From Megaustenia siamemsis (taxonomy: Eukaryota > Mollusca > Gastropoda > Stylommatophora > Ariophantidae), in the NCBI GenBank assembly GCA_032433765.1, contig JAVIAB010000139.1, positions 48,648,240 to 48,712,239 of the forward strand: DNA of 64,000 nucleotides. The letters are read 5' to 3'. Made by a program: the position numbers and the translations under genes. The notes under the pieces are model-generated. The model searched no databases, was not told where the DNA came from, and saw only the letters and a program-made list of their open reading frames with translations. Numbering within the stretch: the first letter of the stretch is position 1; every line of letters starts with the position of its first letter. Positions 55,481-63,714 of this stretch are shown in pieces.

Positions 55481-55818
55481 GGGGGACTGGTTGGTCTCGA
55501 GGCAAGACGCCAGCCTCTGGACAAAGAGGTTGTGGGTTCAAATGTCAGCTACACCGGTTGGGATTGTTATTTATGATTTCTCTCCGCGGCAACCACCCCT
55601 GGTCTCAGCAGCGAGGCCCGGCTTGAAACGTCATTTACTCATCGACGGAAAAAAAACATGAGTACCTCCGAAGTCGGAGTTATCTGCATGTGCGGCGAGG
55701 GACCCCTGTGCACACGGCTGCCAGGAAAAAATGGATTAACACGCAAAATTCAGTTCCTAGTCTCTAGGGACTTCGTCAGAGTTGAAAGCTGGCGAACGCA
55801 ACAACAACAACAACATAT
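55481..55818 (+). mobile_element. SINE-3 copy
   Basis: Starts GGGGGACTGGTTGGTCTCGA, B-box-like GTGGGTTCAAATGTC, then GGCCCGGCTTGAAACGTCAT, GAGTACCTCCGAAGTCGGAG, AACACGCAAAATTCAGTTCC, GGGACTTCGTCAGAGTTGAA and GGCGAACGCAACAACAAC. Second member of the family at 13,505. Confidence 0.92.
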
Positions 55819-55904
55819 ATAATTATGTGTTAGTGTGTATGTGTGTGGGTAACACAATCTATTTGGAAAAGAAAAAAAACCGCTTAAATAGTTATCTCTT
55901 TTAT

Positions 55905-55992
55905 AAAAAAGACGGGGGGGGGGGGCAGGGTGGAACGAGAAGAAAAGAGGGTATATAGGGGGCCACGCTAGAAAACAGGTTGAGAAGCACTG
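55905..55992 (-). mobile_element. hAT-like terminus (candidate) next to a long G-run
   Basis: The minus strand from 55,992 reads CAGTGCTTCTCAACCTGTTT, resembling CAGNG-TTCTCAACC hAT termini. It is followed inward by CTAGCGTGGCCCCC. A run of about 16 G lies at 55,912-55,925. Other end not found. Confidence 0.45.
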
Positions 55993-56100
55993 ATGTATCT
56001 AACTCCCATGACTGATAATAAAGGTTTAACACAATGATTATCGAACTTTCAACATTTGCGGTTCCTCTTTCCCTTCTGAACATATACATATGACGAAATC

Positions 56101-56335
56101 ACATTAGTCTTGTAAGTCTGGAGACCTCTGATCTGATATATAAGATGACAAGTGACAACATTAGTCTTGTAAGTCTGGAGACCTCTGATCTGATATATAA
56201 GATGATAAGTGACAACATTAGTCTTGTAAGTCTGGAGACCTCTGATCTGATATATAAGATGATAAGTGACAACATTAGTCTTGTATGTCTGGAGACCTCT
56301 GATCTGATATATAAGATGATTAGTGACAACAGAAA
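56101..56335. repeat. 57-bp minisatellite, 4 copies
   Basis: Unit ACATTAGTCTTGTAAGTCTG then GAGACCTCTGATCTGATATA...; starts at 56,101 and 56,158. 57 bp is 19 codons, so repetitive ORFs occur on both strands. Confidence 0.97.
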
Positions 56336-56439
56336 TAACATTATCCTCGTTTTTGTATTAAAAATATTAAGTCAAAATGGATGTTGCCATTTTTTGTTAT
56401 TTGTAATGATTGAGTAGGCTCATGACAATATCGTCGACG

Positions 56440-56488
56440 CGACGTCCCTTGCCGCTGAGAGCCGAGATGCACACTTTGGGAACCGCTG
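56440..56488 (-). mobile_element. hAT-like terminus (candidate)
   Basis: The minus strand from 56,488 reads CAGCGGTTCCCAAAGTGTGC then ATCTCGGCTCTCAGCGGCAA. The CAGCGGTTCCCAAAGTG is a good match to hAT-style ends and to 50,064. No partner end or transposase nearby. Confidence 0.5.
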
Positions 56489-56534
56489 TATCACAAAACT
56501 CGAATAAGAAAAATATGTCAGATGCGCAAAGAAC

Positions 56535-56760
56535 TACTGGACATTACCACAGTACGGTAGTGAATTGTTCATGGATATGTAGCTCTGGAAGAGCGGTTGT
56601 TATTGAAAAATGTTACGAATTGACAAAAAGTCAGGCTCGATTCACATCACCGACTCCTAGGTTCACCCAGCCGTAAATGGGTACCGGATTATTTTTTTTA
56701 ATAAATGAAAGAAAGCACTGGAGCAGTGCTGATCATATTAAACCGCACACAAATAACCTG
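56535..56760 (+). mobile_element. SINE-5, tRNA-like element distantly related to SINE-1
   Basis: GTAGCTCTGGAAGAGCGGTT as A region, CAGGCTCGATTCACATCACC as B region, then CTAGGTTCACCCAGCCGTAA and ATGGGTACCGGATTATTTTT, the last shared with SINE-1. Thereafter it diverges (GAGCAGTGCTGATCATATTA). Confidence 0.75.
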
Positions 56761-56761
56761 A

Positions 56762-57070
56762 GAGCCACTTTTACAATAGTTAAGTAACATGCCACACCCT
56801 TTTATAATAGCTAAATAACATGCCACACCCTTTTATAATAGCCAAGTAACATGCCACATCCTTTTATAATAGCCAAGTAACAGGCCACACACTTTTATAA
56901 TAGCTAAGTAACAGGCCACACACTTTTATAATAGCCAAGTAACAGGCTACACACTTTTATAATAGCCAAGTAACAGGCCACACACTTTTATAATAGCTAA
57001 GTAACATGCCACATCCTTTTATAATAGCCAAGTAACAGGCCACACACTTTTATAATAGCTAAGTAATATG
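56762..57070. repeat. 31-bp minisatellite, about 10 copies
   Basis: Unit AAGTAACAGGCCACACACTT then TTATAATAGCC; AGGCC at 56,882 and 56,913. Its sequence shares about 20 of 31 positions with the 57,215 array. Confidence 0.95.
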
Positions 57071-57214
57071 CTACCGCCATTTGTCAAAAAAAAACAAATA
57101 ACCAGCATCACTTTTTGTAATGGCCAAGTAAACAGCTACCTCTTTAATAGTGGTCCAATAACCTGCTACTCTGTTTAGTGTTAAAAAAAAAATAAAACGA
57201 TCCATTCATATTAA

Positions 57215-57482
57215 TCGAGTAACCTTCTACTCTCTTGTATTAATCAAGTAACCTTCTACTCTCGTGTATTAATCAAGTAACATACTACTCTCTCTTGTAT
57301 TAATCATGTAACCTACTCCGTCTCTTGTATTAATCATGTAACATACTACTCTCTCTTGTATTAATCATGTAACCTACTCCGTCTCTTGTATTAATCATGT
57401 AACATACTACTCTCTCTTGAATTAATCATGTAACCTACTCCGTCTCTTGTATTAATCATGTAACCTATTAATCTTGTATTAA
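57215..57482 (+). repeat. 30-31-bp minisatellite, about 9 copies (orientation 1 of an inverted pair)
   Basis: Unit AAGTAACCTTCTACTCTCTC then TTGTATTAATC, with variants ATGTAACCTACTCCGTCTC. The same unit appears reverse-complemented at 58,451-59,190. Confidence 0.95.
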
Positions 57483-58450
57483 TCGCGAAACCTGATACTG
57501 CCATAATAACCAAACAACTTGAGAAACCTAGTATAATAGACATCAACAATTATATTTGTCAAATCTGTTGATGAAATTCCAGGTAAAATTCGATGTAAAA
57601 AGATAAAAAAATTAAATTATCGGAATTAAAAATAACCATCGCAAGCTCAAATAAAGTTATGTCAACGTTAGAGGTGGTTGAGACTCACTGCTTGTAGGAA
57701 TCGTAATTCAAGAATCTATCCTCCAAATTTCGTATTGATTGATTGATATGATTGAAACGATGATGAGAGCAACGACGATGCTCATTCTTTGTATTTAGTT
57801 TTTCATTTGTTACTCCATGAGCACATACCGTACTGGTACAACAGACCAGGTATTGTAACTACAGTTGACATTTTTGATGTTCGCCCTAACTTGTTCTTTA
57901 CACGTCTAGAGAAACAGTCAACGTTCTATTTGCCCTACCAGCAAAAGGTCACGACCAAAGCAACAAAGAATAAGTACATAGCTAACAGAGGTTGAACGCT
58001 CACCAAATAGACAGCTGATCCAACTTTGATACAGGATTTTGTGTCTTTGAAGTTGTGCTTTCATTTCATGGACCGGTCCAATGACGAATAGTCTACACAG
58101 GGATAGGTGACTAACGTCAGTTACTGAATAAGTAGCAATATATCAGTAAATATAGACAGCAATACATTAGGATGTGGTTTATAACATGTTATATTATATA
58201 ATTGATGTGTAATGGATAGATTATCAGGTGAATGGAAAGATGTATGAATGGATGTTTTAATACGCTGCTTGGCTGGATGCATGGATGAACATATGGATGG
58301 AAGGATTGACCGGTTGGTTGCTCATTGTGTGAATGAATGGCTGGCTGTTTAAATGCATGGATGAGATATTGAATGAATGCATAAATAAATGAATAGCTAC
58401 GCAGACATACGAGCGGACGGACGGGGTAGCAGGACGGAGTAGCATGTTAT
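57483..58450. other. Spacer between inverted arrays
   Basis: No gene supported. 58,205-58,440 contains degenerate GGATG/GAATG tetranucleotide-like sequence. Confidence 0.45.
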
Positions 58451-59190
58451 CTGATTAATACAAGAGAGAGTAGAAGGTTACTTGTTTAATACAAGGGATA
58501 GTAGAAGGATACTTGTTTAATACAAGAGAGAGTAGAAGATTAATTGTTTAATACAAGAGAGAGTAGAAGGTTACTTGTTTAATACAAGAGAGAGTAGAAG
58601 ATTACTTGTTTAATACAAGAGAGAGTAGAAGGTTACTTGTTTAATACAAGGGATAGTAGAAGGATACTTGATTAATACAAGAGAGAGTAGAAGATTTCTT
58701 GTTTAATACAAGAGAGAGTATAAAGGTTACTTGTTTAATACAAGAGAGAGTATAAAGGTTACTTGTTTAATACAAGAGAGAGTAGAAGGTTACTTGTTTA
58801 ATACAAGAGAGAGTAGAAGGTTACTTGTTTAATACAAGAGAGAGTATAAAGGTTACTTGTTTAATACAAGAGAGAGTAGAAGGTTACTTGTTTAATACAA
58901 GAGAGAGTAGAAGGTTACTTGATTAATACACGAGAGGATAGATATTGCTTGATTAATACAAGAGAGAGTGGAAGGTTACTTGATTAATACAAGAGAGAGT
59001 AGGTTACTTGTTTAATACAAGAGAGAGTAGAAGGTTACTTGTTTAATAAACGAGAGTAGATATTGCTTGATTAATGCAAGAGAAAGTACAAGGTTACTTG
59101 ATTAATACAAGAGAGAATAGAAGGTTACTTGATTAATAGAAGATAAGAGAGTAGAAGGTTAAATTCATTAATACAAGAGAGAGAGAGAGA
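58451..59190 (-). repeat. 31-bp minisatellite, about 23 copies (orientation 2 of an inverted pair)
   Basis: Unit GTTTAATACAAGAGAGAGTA then GAAGGTTACTT; GTTTA at 58,515 and 58,546. GATTAATACAAGAGAGAGTA units are exact reverse complements of units in the 57,215 array. Ends in (GA)n. Confidence 0.96.
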
Positions 59191-59925
59191 GAGTATCCGG
59201 ATGGATGGACTGATTGACGTATAGATAGATTCACACTCAGTCTACATGGAGATACACGTTTGAACAAACATTTACTCCACACAAACCCCCAGGATGTGGT
59301 TTAGGAAACTGACGCAATATTAAAGGGAAACGTTGGGTTTGGGGGTGGGGTGGAGGGAGGCAAAAAGATTGATTAGCGAAACATAAAATGTCAAAGAAAT
59401 TACCGCGTGTGAAGTCAACCGCAAAGCTTTGACAAAAATACTCAATGTGTTCCCTCCTTGTTGCAAGATACAAGAGAGCAGAGCAAATAACGATGTCATA
59501 AAATATATGGGCCGAAACATTAGTGAATGGATGTAAGGAATCCTTAAACCGTCATATTTTATGTTCTTAACATTTAGAAACCAGGATAGAAGGGTAACAT
59601 ACTTCATTTGTCCTTATTTTGGAGATATTGATTATAAAAATGTGAGAGATAAATTAATGTCAATCATTAATCATCATTTACGTGTCAATTTGACAAGTAA
59701 CATTGAAATTGAAATATTGAAAAAGAAGAGAAGAGGGGAGAGATATGGGACGCGTGTAAGTTTAATATATTTTTTCAGAAAATGGGAAGGCATAGACAAC
59801 TGGACAGTTTAACATGTAGACGAAGAGAAGAAAATGGGTGAAGTTTTTATTGTCGAGACACAGGTAGACTTGAGATTTATAGATTCAATCTAATGTGAAC
59901 TTTAAGGGGAGAGAATAAACAGAAC
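59191..59925. other. AT-rich spacer, no gene supported
   Basis: Short ORFs on both strands without recognisable content. Confidence 0.4.
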
Positions 59926-59929
59926 AAGA

Positions 59930-60233
59930 CAACTTAAACAAGCTCAGCAGACACGAGCAGAGCAAGATCTTTATACTCAGAACTGTGGCCTGCGAGCACA
60001 CCAGGACAAAACTGGACTTACTGACACTGCGATATACGAGTATGCATCCAGGCAGACCGCTGAGCATATCTCACAGAACTGCAGCACTCTCAACACTCTA
60101 AGGGCACAAATATTGCCCTCAGAAACAACCGAAGAATGACAAACTATAAGGAACAGGTAACGACCTCGACCACGTCTTGTTCGTGACCCAAGTTGGTCTA
60201 AATGTATAGCTGTAGCTGACTGTTGGAGAATAA
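59930..60233 (+). mobile_element. LINE C-terminal end with zinc-finger-like tail
   Basis: The plus strand reads LYTQNCGLRAHQDKTGLTDT, AIYEYASRQTAEHISQNCST, LNTLRAQILPSETTEE. QTAEHI-x-x-xC-x-x-L-x-x-LR is the typical tail of several LINE polyproteins; the upstream cysteines have been lost. The 3' untranslated part ends GAGAATAAGCGAACG at 60,228, matching the GCGAACG ends of LINE-K and SINE-3/4. Confidence 0.75.
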
Positions 60234-60254
60234 GCGAACGTAAAGTTGCGATGA

Positions 60255-60426
60255 AGAATTCTTGTACAATTCTTCCTCTTCTTTCCTTCCTCATCTGCCT
60301 TTCAGCGTCGAGGGGAGATATAATTTGCGGTCTTTTGCTCTTCTGTTCGCCTCTGCTGCTGCTATGTTTCCTAGTGCTTCTATTATTCCATCGACCCATC
60401 TTTTTCGTGGTCGACCCTTGGGTCTG
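60255..60426 (-). mobile_element. LINE-C 3' end fused to repeat R
   Basis: Minus strand reads HQTQGSTTKKMGRWNNRSTR, KHSSSRGEQKSKRPQIISPL then DAERQMRKER, the LINE-C C-terminus. At its 5' side it joins repeat R with no intervening bases. Confidence 0.88.
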
Positions 60427-60530
60427 GTGTTCCATCTTCTGTGTATTTCTCTGAGCATTAAACATTTATCCCTTACCGACCTGCTGAGTCAGTCGTAAGT
60501 TAAGGGCTTAACATAAGAAAAACACACGTT
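60427..60530 (-). repeat. Dispersed repeat 'R', copy 2
   Basis: CCATCTTCTGTGTATTTCTC, CTTACCGACCTGCTGAGTCA and TTAAGGGCTTAACATAAG, as at 18,195-18,320. Confidence 0.8.
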
Positions 60531-60841
60531 GGGGGTTTAGCCCGACTGATGTTTCCCCCCACGTGTTTGATCGCTAAGGTCTCACATGCGATCTTTTACG
60601 ATCTAAATATAAAACTTTAGCTGGTTACATTTTTAAAAAAGTACTTATCAGTTCTTATCCTCCTCATTGGTAGAAAATACTATCTACAATTGATGTTATA
60701 TATATATATATATCTTGGAAACAAAGAAAGAAAAAAAGATAGGTATGTAGGACGAAAGGAAAGAAGGAGAGAGGGAGGGAGGAAAAGAAAGAAAGAAATA
60801 TAAGTGTAACTGTAATTATAACACCAAGACATTAGCAAATT
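60531..60841. repeat. Spacer with (TA)n and GA-rich tract
   Basis: (TA)n at 60,693-60,712; GAAAGAAAG/GAGGGAGG mixture at 60,718-60,810. Confidence 0.8.
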
Positions 60842-61396
60842 TCAGCAGCAGAACTTTGCCTGTAGTCCTGGTGTCTGCTTAAATGGCCTGAAGCCCCAAC
60901 AAGATGAGAAAAACACTACAACTCTGCTCATTAGAGGAGACCTGATTTCCGGTATACAGCAACAACACCTGCGCGCTAGTCTAATCCATCTGTCCTGAAA
61001 AATTCCTTCTCTAATTACGGCTGTGGCAATACCTTGCCGATCCAGGTAGGACCGATAAAAATAATACAAGGAATAGCAGGTGAGACTTACGTACTTTTGT
61101 GCCGATACCGGTTCGGAGAAGTGTATACACACATCTCTTTCAAACCGTCCCGACTTGCCTGAGGCTACAACTTTGAGTGACAGCAAGATATGGGTCGGCA
61201 ACACCAACTGGCTGCCACTGGTGTTAAGTGTATGGATAGAACAATAAACAAGACTTAAGCAGGCCTTAAGTTTATGTGGGGAGTGTCTACAATATCCTGC
61301 GGGACCGTAGATCCACGGGCTGAAGGTAAACAGGACTGGAGACTGGTTTTGAAAAACGTGTAAAACTGTTTTCCACATTTTTTTGGAGGCTGTCAC
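60842..61396 (-). CDS. Unrecognised 184-codon ORF, weak candidate
   Basis: Opens MTASKKMWKTVLHVFQNQSP, contains SGKSGRFERDVCIHFSEPVS and YYFYRSYLDRQGIATAVIRE, and a RRCCCCIPEIRS cluster near the C-terminus. It is the longest ORF in the window not explained by a repeat or LINE. No domain or signal that I recognise and no promoter or splice evidence; it may be chance or part of an unknown mobile element. Confidence 0.25.
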   Translation of the reverse strand: MTASKKMWKTVLHVFQNQSPVLFTFSPWIYGPAGYCRHSPHKLKACLSLVYCSIHTLNTSGSQLVLPTHILLSLKVVASGKSGRFERDVCIHFSEPVSAQKYVSLTCYSLYYFYRSYLDRQGIATAVIREGIFQDRWIRLARRCCCCIPEIRSPLMSRVVVFFSSCWGFRPFKQTPGLQAKFCC

Positions 61397-61479
61397 TTTC
61401 TTTGATTTAAAGAAAAATCTTCATCGCTACTTATGTTTCATAAGCTTATCCATGGCCGTCCTACCGAAATTCCTTTTTT

Positions 61480-62045
61480 TCTATCCATAAACTTATCTTC
61501 AGCTATCTAAATTCTTGTTTTCTATCCATAAACTTATCTTCAGCTATCTAAATTCTTGTTTTCTATCTATAAACTTATCTTCAGCTATCTAAATTCTTGT
61601 TTTTTATCTATAAACTTATCTTCAGCTATCTAAATTCTTTTTTTATATCTATAAACTTATAATTAGCTATCCTCACTCATCTAAATTCTAATCTTCATAA
61701 ATTTATCCTCACGTATCTAAATTCTGACCTTTATAAATGTATCCTCACTTACCTAAATTCTATTCCTCACAAATTTATCCTCACTTATCTAAATTCTAAC
61801 CTTCATAAATGTATCCTCACTTATCTAAATTCCTTTCTCCATCCATAAATGTATCCACAACTAAACTATCAAAATCCCTGTCTCCTTCCATAACTTACCC
61901 TCAACTTTGCTTCTGCCTAAATCTCTATTGCCATTCATGAACTTACCAACAGTCGGATACTTACCTAAATTCTTTTCAATTTCATCCATAACTTTATCTA
62001 CAGATCAACACCAATTAAAACTCTTGTATCCATAAACTAATCTTC
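61480..62045. repeat. 41-bp minisatellite grading into about 40-bp decayed units
   Basis: Five clear units TCTATCCATAAACTTATCTT then CAGCTATCTAAATTCTTGTTT-like (AAAC at 61,530 and 61,571); after 61,660 units become AATTTATCCTCACTTATCTA-type and fade. Confidence 0.92.
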
Positions 62046-62129
62046 ACCGTACAGGTCTGCACGGCAGCAAGGCGCTGCTGAATTAGAATTACAATAATGC
62101 CTCTATATCTTCTTTTTTTTTTATTCATT
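62046..62129. other. Short spacer
   Basis: T-run; GGCAGCAAGGCGCTGCTG is a short self-complementary segment. Nothing else seen. Confidence 0.4.
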
Positions 62130-62395
62130 CTTTCTCCATTTGCCTTTTAGCGTCGAAAAAAGATATAGTTAACGATTTTATTTTTGGTTATCTTCTGTTG
62201 TCCCCTCTTGCTATTATGTTTCATAGTCTTTCAAATAGTCCATAAATTAATTTTTTTTCTTGGCCTTTTGATCTGTTGCTTTTGTTGAAGGGTCGTTTTT
62301 TTTTTTTTTTTTTTTTATATATATATCTTTCTGCCTTATCATATGGGCACGCCCTTTTATCTGTTTCTTCTTTATGTATTAACCGGTGAGAATTA
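62130..62395 (-). mobile_element. Old LINE-C 3' fragment
   Basis: TTTGCCTTTTAGCGTCGAAA, TCTTCTGTTGTCCCCTCTTG, ATTATGTTTCATAGTCTTTC and, after a T-run and TA repeats, TCTTTCTGCCTTATCATATG follow the reverse-complement order of LINE-C (compare 60,295-60,400). Strongly diverged. Confidence 0.72.
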
Positions 62396-62842
62396 TTCCT
62401 AGTATTTATGCATTGATACTATATCACAAATATAATATAACACGTTTATGACATACAACTCAAATGTATCGTCCTCCATGACTTGTTCATGTGAAGCTGA
62501 ACAAATGGGAAGAAATAGAAAGAAAAAAAAAACTAGACACATTCAAAAACTGATGTCTAAGGAAAATTGTATAAAATGAAATAACCTAAAGACTAGCGCA
62601 GAAATATGTGAAAATGCGACAGCTTCATTTAAAGTCAAAAAAAGGAGAAAGATATATATACTAAGCAGTGGGGTGAGAAGAAATAGTTAGAGAATTATAA
62701 AGTAAGCTTTAAAATGGGAATGAAAAGGGGAAAAAAAGAGACGACATCGTGGTCGCTAAGAAGAAAATCGATAGGACTGGCAAAAAAAGCAGGTATTGAC
62801 TTCCTTACCGATATTAAGTAGTTCGTCCACAACAGGGACTTA
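62396..62842. other. AT-rich spacer, no gene seen
   Basis: No supported content. Confidence 0.4.
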
Positions 62843-62852
62843 TGGTGAGACA

Positions 62853-63675
62853 CTGAGTTATTGAGTTATTTGCAGGTCATCATCATTGCACTCCGAACAT
62901 GCCCATAGGTGCTCAGATACCCCCTACTGAGCAAGTCCCGCAGTGTCCAGCGACTGACGACTCCAGTTCTATGTTGGTTGATAAGTCTTCTTACACGCCC
63001 ACTAAATTTCTCGTTCCTGGCTTGCCCATCTTAACTCACATCTCTTTCATCCAAAGGAGTGACGTGGATTTGTGCTTGTCAAAGTCCTGTGCTCTTCCCA
63101 CATCTCGGAGGGCATTGAAGATGTCCGCCCGATCCATTGGTTGAACGCCCTCAACGACAGCGCAGCTAGCCAACCAGTCCGCTCTTTCATTTCCCCGTAC
63201 TCCCGCATGTCCAGGGACATAGACAAAGGTGACCTTACATACTTTTGACTACTGCAATGACTCTAACCATTGCATGCGTACAGAGCCCGCCTCCACCATT
63301 TTGATTATGCTCATCGAATTACTCAGTATACATGCGTGGGTGTAGTCTTGTGACTAACCATTTTAATGCCTTGGTCGTGCTGAAGTCGGATGTATTGGGC
63401 CGAAAGGCGCAAATATAACAGTTATACTGCAAACCACAACACAACGCAGGCACGCCCACTACGTCCTTGTAAGGGCGGATGATGAAGAGGAATATTCTAG
63501 TCTACTACGATACTCTAGAATACTTTAGTCATCGGGCGAACGCAACCAACCAACCAATGCCTTGGTCACTGCCATCACCTCCATTGTCATTCTACTCGTG
63601 GTCGTGACGTATGCACCACTGTCTTCTTTGACTTATCTGCCTGCCGAGCGTGCTGTAAATGCCGATGGACTACTT
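62853..63675 (-). mobile_element. LINE-R, RNase H region to 3' end, with nested LINE-K
   Basis: Minus strand follows the 16,830-17,700 copy: nucleotides for MTTSRMTMEVMAVTKA, then KWLV-TRLHPRMYT, MVEAGSVRMQW, KVTFVYVPGHAGVRGNERAD, WLAAL, MDRADIFNALRDVGRAQDF, SGRVRRLINQHRTGVVSRW and CSECND. PGHAGVRGNERAD is the last RNase H catalytic block. TGGTGAGACA flanks it at 62,843-62,852 and 63,676-63,685; the TGGTG of the target overlaps the LINE sequence at the 5' junction (microhomology). Confidence 0.95.
63377..63555 (+). mobile_element. LINE-K 3' fragment nested in LINE-R, 12-bp target duplication
   Basis: Runs GTGCTGAAGTCGGATGTATT to TAGTCATCGGGCGAACGCAA with a (CCAA)n tail. AATGCCTTGGTC is at 63,365-63,376 and 63,556-63,567. 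LINE-R at 17,205-17,225 is uninterrupted at the corresponding site. Confidence 0.97.
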
Positions 63676-63714
63676 TGGTGAGACATTAAATAATCGTAGT
63701 GTGAGATCTCATGA

